A stretch of DNA of 64,000 nt from Pseudoips prasinana (GCA_951640165.1 OX621254.1:28618001-28682000); one strand, 5' to 3'; numbered from the stretch's first letter, positions 21,269 through 32,082 are shown. A program made the numbers and translations. Notes: generated by a model from the sequence alone, not told the origin.

Positions 21269-21431
21269 ATGGCGTTCAAAATAATAAAGGTTAAAAATGA
21301 CTTAATCAATCGTTAAATCGGCTTCAACGTTGACAAACGATTCCGGACCATTTATGACGTCACATGTGCACATGGAAGCCGATTTAACGATTGATTAAGT
21401 CATTTTTAACCCAAATTTATTTGAACGCCAT
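21269..21431. mobile_element. MITE-Q, TTAA-flanked hairpin element
   Basis: ATGGCGTTCAAA and TTTGAACGCCAT form the ends, immediately flanked by TTAA on both sides (21265-21268 and 21432-21435). The inverted similarity continues about 56 bp inward (GACTTAATCAATCGTTAAAT). TTAA targets are typical of the piggyBac superfamily; the assignment is an inference. Confidence 0.7.
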
Positions 21432-21519
21432 TTAAGGAATTAATTCTTTTGTATACCTAAATATAATCTAAAATAATAAGCATTCAGACAACCGATCGAG
21501 CATATATTGTGTTCGCTTA

Positions 21520-21860
21520 CTAAATAATTACTCTAATTGGACCAAATCCCGTGTTCATGCCCGCTTGAGTATGTTTCGCCGGACCGTCTCAACTGGGTCG
21601 TGTTGAAACCGGTAGTAGATGAACCCACTGAGTTTGTTTCGCTGGGTCTTCTCAGTTGGGGCGCATTGGATCCGGTGGTAGCATTAAAGCGCGACCGTCG
21701 TTATTAACACAAGGTCCGTCGTAATAATAATACCTTTAATATAGACAGAACCATTGACAATATGTAGTAAAAATATTAGACTTAAACTAGATAATTAAAC
21801 ATAATCTCTTGACAATAACTTGATACGAGCTAGCTAAATATCATTTCTATAATAAAATAA
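21520..21860 (+). pseudogene. LINE-F 3' end, plus-strand copy
   Basis: Reads DQIPCSCPLEYVSPDRLNW, then LKPVVDEPTEFVSLGLLSW, GALDPVVALKRDRRY and a TAA stop at about 21704. The peptide differs from the 3.5-kb copy at only a few positions. The UTR follows, without the A-rich tail seen in the minus-strand copies. Confidence 0.65.
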
Positions 21861-21864
21861 ATTA

Positions 21865-22420
21865 CGGTGACGATGCGGAGGAATTATACGACGCCCGATA
21901 ACTTAGTTAGAGTCGTTAGGCATTGTAGATAATTTAGCCGACATTTAGCTTTAATTTTTAAGGTAAGTATATTATTAAAATTTGTATTTGGTTTTATATA
22001 TATATAAAAATGATATATATTTATTTGAGGTTAAAAAAAAAACATAAGTTTTTTCAAATATTCATAATTTCTACCTTAATAGCACCCAAAAAAAACACCA
22101 AGGCTTAAACCCGTGCCATAATGAGCCTCATAAATCTAACTTAGTTAATAAGGTAGATATAATTCACACAAAGAATGAAAATGATATAAATGATGATATG
22201 ATATGAAATGATAACTAGGAAACTCTTTCTATATATCCCATAGATGCCATATCTGTCCTTATTCCTGTCTCTTTCCATCGATATGTTGAATGTTGACATT
22301 GAAGCACGTACGGCCGCTCATTATCTTTTAATCTCTCGCACACAATCGTTTTATGTTCCACGATATTAAAAATTACGAGGAAAATAAGTTAACATAGCAC
22401 TCAGCAGCACATCGTGAAGT
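21865..22420. other. No recognisable feature
   Basis: AT-rich. Confidence 0.4.
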
Positions 22421-22423
22421 TAT

Positions 22424-22905
22424 TTGACGTGGTTGGTAAATGCTTTCCTTTCACGCTGGAGGTCGTGGGTTCGTTGCCCACCCAGGACAGATATATGTGT
22501 GTTTTGACTGCACGTGTGGCGCAGCGGCTAAGACAGTCGCCTCGCCGCTTCGTGTTTCGGGTTCGAGCCCCGCGCCAGGACAACTATTTGTGTGAGCTAT
22601 AAATAGTTGTTCTGAGTCTGGATATAATTTGTGTCCGCCTATTATATGTTTGTAAAGTACCCCGCGACACAGGGATTAATTTCCCTAATGCGGGCGTTGT
22701 CTTTTAAAACAAAATAAAAGTATAAACATGTCTGTTTGTCCTGTGTTGGGGTGTAAGTATCTATATAAGTATGTATTTACAAAAGAAAAGTAGTATATGT
22801 AGTATATCAGTTATCTGATTCCCATAGTACAAGCTCTGCTTTATTTGGGATCAGATGGCCGTGGGTGAATAATGTCCCAGGATATTATTATATCACATGT
22901 TTATT
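22424..22905 (+). mobile_element. SINE-B interrupted by SINE-E
   Basis: The head (GACGTGGTTGGTAAATGC, B box GGGTTCGTTGCCCACCC) runs to about 22502. The body resumes at about 22726 (AAACATGTCTGTTTGTCCTG) and ends AATGTCCCAGGATATTATTA. Confidence 0.75.
22503..22725 (+). mobile_element. SINE-E, nested in SINE-B
   Basis: A tRNA-like head GTGTGGCGCAGCGGCTAAGA with B box GGGTTCGAGCCCCGCG, then GGACAACTATTTGTGTGA, ACCCCGCGACACAGGGATTA and an A-rich end. The second copy is at 63648-63838 on the minus strand. About 220 bp. Confidence 0.75.
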
Positions 22906-23098
22906 ATCACTATTATTTACAATATATTATATAAGGGTATTTTAATATGAATACAACTTATAAAATATATGGGCTATCCGCACAATCCTGGCATTCGCCA
23001 GCAAAACCGCCTTCTGCATGTAACTCTCCACCCAGATATCAAGCCCTAAACTTGCAAGGTTGATTTTCAGGGATTTAGGAATAACTCCATTCTTATTA
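22906..23098 (-). pseudogene. LINE-Y C-terminal fragment, copy 1
   Basis: Minus strand: GVIPKSLKINLASLGLDIW then VESYMQKAVLLANARIVR, followed by an AT-rich stretch ending at the SINE-B tail. The copy at 37040-37265 encodes the same peptide with changes. This looks like the very end of a reverse-transcriptase ORF plus UTR; the clade is not assigned. Confidence 0.55.
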
Positions 23099-24032
23099 TT
23101 ACGTTAGTGTGCAGAGTTAAGATAAACCAAAAATAAAAAAAAACGAGTGTGCTTTAGACCACACGACTGAAGTAAAACTTCAAACAAGAGAAAGAGAGAA
23201 TAAAATGTGTGCTCGCACTTCTCTCTCTCTTGCCCCTTCAGTAATATAACTTATATCTCTCTCAACTTCAGTTCACCTCGCCCGATCACAGTTTTCGTAA
23301 CGCTCTCGTCATGCATTCAATTAGTCCCCAAGTCAAGCATGCGTTAAGAAGTTTTCCAAAGAAGCCTCCTTTTCAGAGACTTTCAGGATGCCTCGTATAC
23401 TGCTTATCATTGAAATCAGTCACTTGCGTATGATCGCATGAAATCTATCTATTCTTGCTGCAGCAATAACAGAGCCACTACAAAATTGAGGCAACCCCAT
23501 CAACATGAAAACATTCCAAAATAATAATATTATCTATTAATTAAAAACACAAATATCACAATAGTCTTACAAACAGCGCAGAAATCAGGGAACATAATTA
23601 GAAAAAACAATCAAATTGATAACCTCCTTCTTTAGAAGTCGGTTTAAAAACAAATCGTTTCTCTTTATTATAATATTATTATTAGTTCAGAAGTTCGGAT
23701 AGGGGAGAAAATTCTTACTACGAAAGGGCAATACCCATACAAAGACAGACAGACATAAAATTCCATCTAAAACGACAAAAATGTATTGAAATAACAAAAG
23801 GGAGGGTACGACCATAAAATCAGAAACGCTGACCGCCTGACACTGCAGTGCGACACTGCTTTTTATTTTCAGGGATCCGCAATGGTAATGACGAAACCAT
23901 TGAATCGTCACAGTTTGTTTGTTGGAATGAGAGACATTTTATTTGATGCGGTGCTGAGTATAAATGAATTTACAGATGAAACTGGATATCTGGCATGGTG
24001 TTATAATTATTTAGTATATATATATATACATA
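23099..24032. other. Unassigned; short repeat R motif
   Basis: 23610-23650 on the minus strand (TTTTTAAACCGACTTCTAAA) resembles the start of repeat R at 62446. A (CT)-rich patch lies near 23219-23235. Otherwise nothing. Confidence 0.4.
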
Positions 24033-24488
24033 TATACAACATGTAACTTAATTAACGCACATCCTGAAAATAGTTTGTTTAGGATCGTTTACTGAATCGA
24101 TTTATATCATTTTTAATATAGGTAATATTTTTACCAAAATAATTAAAACTACGGAAATTATTGTCATATTAACCCAGCACAGTCAAAGCAAATTGAAATG
24201 GACCGTAAGTCAAAGTAATAAGACTTATAAAATCGCAGTGTATTTGTGCAACTGTAAACCTAACCCATGTTTATGAAAAATAAATGAATATGAATATTGT
24301 ATTCATAAAAATACCATCATTCAATACAAAGTAAAGAAAAATAAACTTTATTCCAAGTAACTAATTTAGTAAATAACAATGCATATACATGTTAAATAAA
24401 AAAATCAGTGTATGTATTATGATTACAACATAATATTCTAATTGGGGTGTTTGAGAGTGTGCGTTAATTATGTTACATGTTGTATATA
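24033..24488. mobile_element. MITE-L, copy 2 (inverted relative to copy 1)
   Basis: Ends ACATGTAACTTAATTAACGC and GCGTTAATTATGTTACATGT. Interior blocks such as TGAAATGGACCGTAAGTCAA are the complement of copy 1. It has about 60 bp more interior than copy 1. Confidence 0.7.
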
Positions 24489-24524
24489 TTATTTAGTAAA
24501 GTAATGAGAAATGCAATGTCTGAC

Positions 24525-24640
24525 GTGGCTTTCACCGCTTCACTGGGAAATAAAGGCCATTGGGGGCTCGTGACGTCTAGCAAATAAGACTACAAATTAA
24601 GTAACCCGTTCCAGAGGGCCGAATGTTAATCAACCTCAGC
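24525..24640. repeat. Repeat G
   Basis: GCTTTCACCGCTTCACTGGG through GACTACAAATTAAGTAACCC. Also at 62725-62818, 4440-4850 (split) and 2077-2140. Confidence 0.5.
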
Positions 24641-24771
24641 AGGGTTTGAACCTTGACGCAGGGCGTTCACTAATACATTAGAGTGCCGGTTTTTAGGGAA
24701 ATTTGGTGCAACTGTTGTTCTATGTTAATATGCGAAGATACTAGTCGCCCCCGCCTTTTTTTTTTTTCTTC

Positions 24772-24868
24772 TTTCGCATGCCACCCGCAAAAAGTGTCTG
24801 CGGGTGGGTATGTCGGACTTGCACCGACTAAACCTACCTGCCGTGGACTTCTATTGGCGCCTGATGCA
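24772..24868. repeat. Repeat X, truncated copy
   Basis: Same opening block as at 76-190, cut off after GGCGCCTGATG. Confidence 0.6.
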
Positions 24869-24966
24869 ATGCTAGCCGCCCCCGCCTAATCTTTACGGAA
24901 ATATGTATATTATGGAGCACCCCAGATCAAAAGGTAATTCATAAAGAATTTACAGATAGAACTCGT

Positions 24967-25509
24967 ACATCGGACAAAACTCGTCGATCAAACCAGTTGA
25001 TCTCATAGTTTTCCTTCTAGTAATATGATCAGCCAATCATTAAAATCAAATCTATACAATACTAGCGGCCCGGTACGTGCTTCGCTACGTATAAGGCATA
25101 GTAATAAAAAAATGATTATTAAAGTACATTTCTTCAAACAAAAAAAAAATTTAAATTGCTTAAATAAATAAGTTGATTTTACACTTTTTCAAGACTTTTT
25201 TAAAATTTTAGAGATAATTTAATAAAAGTATACAAACCTTCCCTGGACTTCCACGAATATTTCAAGACCAAAATTAGCCAAATCGGTAAAGGCGTTGTTG
25301 AGTTATAACATTACAACGAAAAGTGGCATTGATTTTTATATAGATAATTATCTATATTCTGCCCGTGACTTCGTCCACGTTGACTTTAGAATAAGATAAA
25401 GGATATTTTTTATCACCGAATAATGTTTCATGTGACTTTACAAAATTTTGTTATTTACTTAGTTTTTTATTATGCCACAGGAACCTAATATTAATACAGT
25501 ATGAATAAA
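24967..25509. repeat. Local duplication, filled copy
   Basis: Apart from the Helitron at 25062-25344, this matches 26205-26434: AACCAGTTGATCTCATAGTT, TCTAGTAATATGATCAGC, then CTGCCCGTGACTTCGTCCAC, TATTTTTTATCACCGAATAA and TTATTATGCCACAGGAAC. Confidence 0.75.
25062..25344 (-). mobile_element. Non-autonomous Helitron, precise A|T insertion
   Basis: On the minus strand it starts TCTATATAAAAATCAATGCC and ends GGGCCGCTAG, with A before and T after, as expected for Helitrons. Length 283 bp, non-coding. The paralogous sequence at 26.27 kb lacks exactly this segment. Confidence 0.85.
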
Positions 25510-25523
25510 TATTAATTTAAAAT

Positions 25524-25778
25524 GACGGACTGGTTGGCGTGGTTAGTAGATTCCTTTGCACGCCGCAGAACGTGGGTTCGATTCCCACCCCGGACAGATA
25601 TTTGTGTGCATAAACTTGTCTGTTTGTCCTGAGTCTGGGTCTAATTAACTATATACGTATGTATTTACAGAAGGAAATTAAAATATCATTACAGTACCAT
25701 ATACAATTCCATAGTACAAGCTCTGCTTAGTTTGGGATCAGATGGCCGTGTGTAAATAATGTCCCAGGATATTATTAT
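25524..25778 (+). mobile_element. SINE-B, full length
   Basis: GACTGGTTGGCGTGGTTAGT, B box GGGTTCGATTCCCACCC, through to CCCAGGATATTATTATAA. Confidence 0.85.
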
Positions 25779-26204
25779 AAGCAAGAGCTCATGACGGCCA
25801 GACCTCCGTTATTTTATAAAAGCTGAAAGGTTTTCTGTGCATATCCCCTATGCAGGTAAAAACGATCAGCGACTATGGAGTTTGGTTGGTAAAGTTGCAT
25901 AAAATAGTACCTAAAATTGATACCCTGCCAGACACCCCTAAATTAAAATTAATTTAATACTTTCTTTATAGTATAAAAGCTAAATTTTATACAGGGTGGC
26001 CTAGGAGTTGACTTTCAAACGCAAAATTTAGATACTTTATGATGAGGTGTATCCGAATCACCCCCATGTACTTTCCCTATTTTAATTTTTTTTGATACTT
26101 TGAAATTTTTTAGTCCTGAACTGAAACCCTAATTTTGAGGGATTATTCGGATACTCCTCATCATAAAGAATCTAAATTTTACGTTTGAACGTCAACTCGT
26201 CGGC

Positions 26205-26434
26205 CAAACCAGTTGATCTCATAGTTTTCCTTCTAGTAATATGATCAGCTAATCATTAAAATCAAATCTATACAATATAATTAACTATATTCTGCCCGTG
26301 ACTTCGTCCACGTTGAATTTAGAATAAGATAAAGGATATTTTTTATCACCGAATAATGTTTTATATGACTTTGCCAAATTTTGTTATTTACTAAGTTTTT
26401 TATTATGCCACAGGAACATAATATTTATACAGTA
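26205..26434. repeat. Local duplication, empty-site copy
   Basis: Equivalent of 24967-25509 without the Helitron. TCTATACAATA joins TAATTAACTATATTCTGC directly at 26261-26285. Confidence 0.75.
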
Positions 26435-26640
26435 TTATTTCTAGTTACTTATTGCAGATATTTAGGTACACGGAATGTTAAAACATTTATACAATTTATT
26501 TTATAATGGTAGTGACATTTACTACTAGCTTGTATTAAGTTATTATCAAGGAGATTATGTTTATGTGAAGTTTTTAATATTATGTATTGAAATTTAAATT
26601 TTACTACATATTGTCTGAATGGTTATATATTGTATTCGGA
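26435..26640 (-). mobile_element. LINE-F 3' UTR fragment
   Basis: TTTAGGTACACGGAATGTTA and CTACATATTGTCTGAATGGT, as at 3340-3480. No coding part. Confidence 0.6.
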
Positions 26641-26954
26641 TACTCCTCATCATAAGGTATCTAAATTTTACGTTTGAACGTCAACTCCTCGGCCACCCTG
26701 TATATGTTACTTGGGGACCTATAAAAAAAGGTTACCTCTATAGCCGGACAGTTTTAATGGTTTTTAAAACTTGCCAGACACACTTGCCAGGCGTGGGCTC
26801 TTAGGTTAATATTATTATTATCAAATTATATAGAACAAGACAAAGCTTTTAGGAAATAAATTATTCTATCGTCAAAAGTTACAAATAATTATCGAACCCC
26901 CTGCGTTCGTTGTTGTGTAAAAGAGAATGTACTTAGTCACAAATATTGAAATAG

Positions 26955-27222
26955 GTATGCTAAGATGCTTTGGATATTTAGAAAGGACGAATGAAAAAAG
27001 AGCCTGTGAGAATGATAGAACCGGAAAGGGAAGACCCCGTAGAACATTATCTGACCAAATCGGAGACGTACTCAAGAAATGACAGGTCAGAAGTAGCCAA
27101 AACCGGCGAGCATGTGTAAAGAATATAATGATAGTAAAAGAGGCAAAAATGGTGTGCAAAGATCGAGACAAATGGAAATCCTTTGTCTCTGCCTACCCCT
27201 CTGAGAACAGGCATGTGTAAAT
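26955..27222 (+). pseudogene. LINE-U C-terminal fragment, copy 1
   Basis: In degraded frames the plus strand encodes GHLER-like DALDI..RTNEK, then GRPRRT-like GKGRPRRTLSDQIGD, QVRS..NRRAC, and DKWKS-like RDKWKSFVSAYPSENRHV. The same ending (KWKSVVSAYPSG) is encoded at 32083 (-) and 41384 (+). Interpreted as the extreme C-terminus of an RTE-like LINE. Stops are present (for example TGA after LKK). Confidence 0.6.
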
Positions 27223-27784
27223 TTTTGAACAAAACTGTACACATCAAAGTATGTTCCAGTCCTTAATTTCAATGCAATTACTAGGAGCAAAGAGGGCGAG
27301 GAAACTAAAATAAAAAACTTTCCCTTTGAACTTGTACGGAACCCGCCAAACTCTTTCATCCTAACGTGATCATTTTCTATTTTTTGTGAACTCCGCACTA
27401 CGGGTGCGAAAGTTTTGAAACTGAGAAGAAAAGTACCGTATGTTCATGTTTCCTATCTATCCCCTGGGTGATAGGCAGGCATGTCAGGAAAGTCACGTAA
27501 CTGATAAAATGTAACATTGTCCTATAAAAGTATATATGGCGATTAGGGAACGATTTTTTATTTACAAAAGCTGGATTAAATTAATAAAAAACTAACGAAG
27601 TGGAAGTTAATATATGAAGATTCGTAATATTTTTAGAAGTTTAAAAAGTTGGTTAGGCCAACTGATCCCTCTCATACTGTACCCTACTATACAAAATGTA
27701 GGTCTTGTATTGGTCAACTGATACCGTTTCTTAATTTACAATTTGTATAGGCATCGAAAAAAGAGTTAGAAATTAATATTGCCA
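27223..27784. other. No recognisable feature
   Basis: No family member and no coding signal. Confidence 0.4.
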
Positions 27785-28125
27785 AGGCATAATAATGTAT
27801 AAGATTCTATAACAAACTTCCCAACGATATTAGAGAATTGTCAACGAATAAGTTTAAAAGAATTATTAAAGCCAAATTGTGTAGCAGGGCATATTACAAA
27901 TTTTCTGATTATTTAAGTGATAAAAGTGCTTGGGATTGAGTTGTACTGAGTCAACACACTTGATTGTAATTATTCTTATTTAAAAAAAGGATTCCTACTG
28001 AGTTGTTCTGGCAGTGTTTCTCAGTAGCTGCCACGTCATGCACTGCACGGTAGGTTAAAAAAATATGACGAGTCCACATAAATGTAAAATTTTTACGGAA
28101 TAAAAAAATTTTGATTTAGACTTTG
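27785..28125 (+). pseudogene. LINE-O 3' end, copy 3
   Basis: IRFYNKLPNDIRELSTNKFK, then AKLCSRAYYKFSDYLSDKSA and WD stop. This is the best-preserved peptide of the family in the window, with UTR to the AATAAAAAAATTTT end. Confidence 0.7.
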
Positions 28126-28306
28126 TAGCATCACTATAAACAGATTCAGGTCATAAAAGTAACTCCTATGTATACTCAGTTAAGGATAATCTGTCCTTGA
28201 TGGGAATAAACCTTTCTTATTATTTATTATTTTCTTCTTCTTAAGTCACTATGTTTAGGATGTTTGATGATTTAAAGTAAAATTCAGTAAGAAGTAATTT
28301 CGAGAT

Positions 28307-30733
28307 ATGATAATAACCATATTCGATAACACTCAAAATAATATAAATAATTTGGATGCTGTTTCCGTGTCTGAATCGTCAACATGTGACCTAGAAAACT
28401 GTACCCCATTAAATTTTACATTAAACCAATCACTTAAAATTATTACTCAGAACATACGAAGTATAAATAAAAATATAACAGGATTTATGACCACACTTGC
28501 TAGGACAAAACTTGAGTGGGACATAATTGCACTAACCGAGTGTTGGCTCCCCACTACGCACAATATTCCAGAGTTGACAAACTATAACCTTTTTCAAACC
28601 AGAAATAATCGTACACAAAATGAAGGGGTAGTTGTCTATGTACACAAGCAACTGCAACTCAGTGTGGAGGAGCTGCCACTACTAGATGCTAATTGCCTCC
28701 AAATAAACATTGACAAAACTACTGTCCTCCTAGCGATATACCGCCCACCTGGTTACAAAGATCTTAGTATTTTTTTAAATTCTCTCTCTATTATTTTAAA
28801 TGGATTATCTCAGTACAATAATATAATTTTAACAGGGGACATAAATATTAATATACATGAACAGTCTCATGATTCCGTTAAAAATAATTATCTTAACTTA
28901 TTGGCTATACACGGCTTGCTACCTGCTCACACTATACCAACGCGGCAGAATGCATGTTTAGATCATGTTATACTAAAAACTAAGCTACCTGCTGCAACTA
29001 TGGTCGCGCATTCTGCTCTAACAGATCATGAGACGGTTATGTTATTCTTATCGAAATGCATGTCTAAGTTGATCGCAAAAAAGTATACTGTCCGTATTAA
29101 TTACGATCAACTGGATGCAGACCTTAAACAACTAGATTTTAGTGACGTATACAAGACTCAAGATCCTCATTTAGCGGGGGAATCAATTATTCGGTTAATA
29201 AGACACGCTATAGACGCAAACTCCAAGACTGTTAAACTTCCAAATCGTAAGTTAATATTAAAGCTTTGGATAACGCCTGGCTTACTCCGGTGCATTCGGC
29301 ACCGGGACGCACTGCACAGAAAATTTAAACAGGCGCCAAATAACGAGGTTTTAAAAATTTCATTTACCCGGTACAGAAACTTCTGCAATAAATTAATAAG
29401 GAACGTCAAAATAGAATTTGAAAAAAACGAAATTAAAAAAGCTGGTAATAACTCTAAACAATTATGGTCTGCTATAAATAGTATATCAGGCAGATCGACA
29501 AAAAAAGTCAATACATCATCACACTTATTAGCGTCATTGGGTACACCGCAACACTCCATAAATTATGTTAATGACTTCTTTGCTTCAGTAGGTAAAAAAC
29601 TTGCTAGTAATATAAAGAGTAGGCCAACAGCAGTAGCAACGGTGAACTATCCCAAAACGGTGAAGTCTATGGTTATGCTTCCAACTGATGAGGATGAGGT
29701 GAGAACTATACTAAAATCACTTCGTAACAACCGTAGTGCAGGGTGGGATGGGATATCCAGTGACCTATTAAAAAAGCATGAAATTGCAATTGTGCCTCCC
29801 CTGACGTATATATGTAATCTGGCTCTCTCCACGGGTAAGTTTCCCAATGTGTTTAAAAAAGCGATAATCCATCCGGTCTACAAGAGTGGGGACAGAGATT
29901 GTATTGACAATTATAGACCAATAGCTGTGCTCACAGCTTTCTCTAAGATATTGGAACGGGTCATGAACAAGCGACTAATGAGCTACTTAGAAAATAATAA
30001 CTTCATCACTCCAACACAATTTGGATTTCGCACCGGTAAATCGACGTCTGATGCGGTTAATGATCTCACAGACTATATAGTCACGAGAATGGATAGTGGA
30101 GACAAAGTATTGGGCATATTTTTGGATCTCGCGAAGGCGTTTGACACAGTTTCTGTTCCAATTCTTGTGGATAAGATGGAACGCTTGGGAATCAGGGGAT
30201 TGCCGCTGGATCTCTTTAAAGATTACCTGAGCGAGCGTACTCAGCGAGTGAAGATAGATGATTTCATCAGTGACGAGCAAACGCTTACCTACGGCACTCC
30301 ACAAGGTTCTGTCCTTGGACCTACACTCTTCCTCATCTACATCAACGACCTGGGTACGCTTGATCTCGCTAACGGAAAAATCATTAGTTTCGCTGATGAC
30401 ACTGCACTCCTGTTTAGCGCAAGATCGTGGGATGATGTTTACCTACATGCACAATCAGGGTTCAACACAGTGTGCAAGTGGCTACAAAGCAATCGGTTGA
30501 CCCTTAACACTACCAAAACACAATACATGGCATTCTGTCTAAAAAGCATTGGACCAACTAAAGCTATTGTCGCACACTCATGTACAGATGCACCTACAGA
30601 TGGTTGTGACTGTGTAAGTCTCTCTAAGACCGAAAAAGTGAAGTATCTTGGAATAACAATTGATAATAATCTTAGATTTCAAGAGCACATAATAACAGAT
30701 TGCGTAAGCTTATATATGTTTTTACAACACTAA
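28307..30733 (+). pseudogene. LINE-V ORF2: endonuclease and reverse transcriptase (first frame)
   Basis: Encodes the enzyme a non-LTR retrotransposon uses to nick DNA and copy its RNA at the nick. An AP-endonuclease-like domain occupies about residues 43-250: QN at 48-49, ECW with Glu78, YRPP at 145-148, GDIN with Asp178, TDH with His241. The reverse transcriptase spans about residues 480-760: NYRPIAVLTAFSKILERV, LDLAKAFD with Asp607, GTPQGSVLGP and FADD with Asp697/Asp698. All visible catalytic residues are present, so the sequence is young. The frame ends early at LYMFLQH because of a frameshift near 30690-30700. The ATG at 28307 is used as the first in-frame start; no gag-like ORF1 lies upstream, where a LINE-O tail begins instead, so the copy is probably 5'-truncated. 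Motifs fit the CR1/Jockey-type superclade; the exact clade is uncertain. Confidence 0.9.
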
Positions 30734-31176
30734 GACACGTAGCCGATAAAGAAGTCCTGAAATCAGTGTACTTTGCCCTTGCTCAGTCCATAATAAGTTA
30801 CTGCATCACCTCCTGGGGTGGGGCACCGAAATCTACCCTACTGGAATTGGAAAGAACTCAAAGAGCTATCCTGAAGGTCTCGTCCTTTCGTCCTTATCAA
30901 TATCCCACTGAACAGTTGTACAAGGAGAGCAAAGTCCTCACAGTGCGGCAACTATTCATACTAAACACTATACTGAAACAACACTCTCTATTGATCTATG
31001 ACCCATTGCTGTCTAGTGGGAAAAGACGGTATAACCCAGTGCAACGTCTTCACCTTCATCTAAAAACTACCTTTGTTAAACGCTTCTTTAGACACATGGG
31101 TGGTTATCTTTATAATAAAACACATAAACTGTTAAATATTTTTAATCTCACCAAATATAAATGTAAAAAAGGCTGA
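30700..31176 (+). pseudogene. LINE-V ORF2, C-terminal part (second frame)
   Basis: Continues the same protein in another frame: LRKLIYVFTTLRHVADKEVL, then SYCITSWGGAPKSTLLELER, ILKVSSFRPYQYPTEQLYKE and RRYNPVQRLHLHLK. The start is not a real initiation site; it is the frameshift overlap with the upstream frame. A second frameshift in the A6 run near 31165-31170 ends it at KCKKG. The true ending continues in the third frame as LTEWLLQLNYDDTEHMIINV to a TAA at 31236-31238. The paralogue at 58.9 kb has CKKLVTHWLLTLNY in one frame, supporting this reading. Confidence 0.85.
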
Positions 31177-31238
31177 CTGAATGGCTATTACAACTAAACT
31201 ATGATGATACCGAGCATATGATTATTAATGTAGTATAA

Positions 31239-31646
31239 AAATTCTTAAGTAACCACAAACACACACATACTTGCTACGCACATATTTTAAATACCTATAC
31301 AAACAGACATGCACACACACACACACACACACATACATCCATACACAAACATACATATACTAACGCTACCTTTTTATTCAAAATAAAAATAAAAATCAAT
31401 TGTATTATTAAAGTTGTTGGATAACTTACTACGTTGTCAGCGCACAAAGTACATAATCTAGAAATGTAAATGTTAAGAGGTGGGAACCTGGTGTCCTGAA
31501 ATACAGGCCTAAAGCCTAGCTTAGGCACCAGTCTCCTACAATATATGTATACTTACCTGAATTATGTAATATATATAAAACTGTCTTTGGTAAACTGTAT
31601 ATTGTAGTGAGAAAATAAATTTTATTATTATTATATATACATAAAT
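31239..31646 (+). mobile_element. LINE-V 3' UTR with CA-rich tract and ATT tail
   Basis: Contains ACACACAC tracts (about 31255-31335), then GGTGTCCTGAAATACAGGCC (near 31490-31510), and ends AAATAAATTTTATTATTATT. The related minus-strand UTR at 42765-43110 also has a CA/GT tract next to a CTGAAATACAGGACT block, so the dinucleotide repeat is an inherited part of the UTR. Confidence 0.75.
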
Positions 31647-31657
31647 AACATTAAGTA

Positions 31658-31834
31658 CTAAATGTGCCCCGCGGTTTTACCCACGTTAAACTTTATAAAT
31701 TGCCTATCACTGCCTATACAGGGTATCAACTAACTCCATACCAAATTTTATTAAATCGCTCCAGCTGTTTTGACGTGAAGAAGTGACAAACATACACACA
31801 CATACACTCACAAACTTTCGCCTTTATAATATTA
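31658..31834 (-). mobile_element. Helitron-like non-autonomous element
   Basis: The minus-strand 3' end has a GGGTAAAACCGCGGGGCACA hairpin-type terminus finishing TTTAG before T. The 5' side starts ACTAATATTATAAAGGCGAA. The terminal CTAG is changed to TTAG. Confidence 0.55.
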
Positions 31835-31909
31835 GTTTGATTATAATATTATAAGTTCAGGTTTATCACCTCATTCACCTCTAAACAAGACGTTTTGAAG
31901 TGCACTTTG

Positions 31910-31980
31910 TTTTTCACGGCATTATCCTAAGGTTGACTGGTAGAAAATGCCTTTAGCACATCCATTATTAAAAGATAAAA
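31910..31980 (+). mobile_element. LINE 3'-end fragment
   Basis: TAAGGTTGACTGGTAGAAAA TGCC-type block matching 48460-48510. Short and otherwise uninformative. Confidence 0.4.
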
Positions 31981-32082
31981 AAAAATATATCTTTCATTCG
32001 AATTTTAAACGATTGGGGTACCAATATTGTGTTATTTTAAAAAGTTGCTACACATATTTAAGCAGCATTTTACATACATTAT

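Larger units (their letters stand above)
25986..26705. mobile_element. MITE-S, with two right arms
   Basis: The left arm starts ACAGGGTGGCCTAGGAGTTG (about 25990-26070). A right arm that pairs with it occurs at about 26144-26207 (ATTCGGATACTCCTCATCAT... CAACTCGTCGGCCA). A second, complete right arm ending GGCCACCCTGTATATG lies at about 26637-26705. Between the two right arms sit the empty-site duplication and a LINE-F UTR, so the element was split or rearranged. Confidence 0.6.

Noticed and set aside
29167..29559. Minus-strand frame within LINE-V
   Set aside because: Antisense shadow of the endonuclease/RT ORF.
28307..31176. Host gene encoding a nuclease or polymerase
   Set aside because: Endonuclease plus RT order and the ATT-tailed 3' UTR identify a non-LTR retrotransposon.
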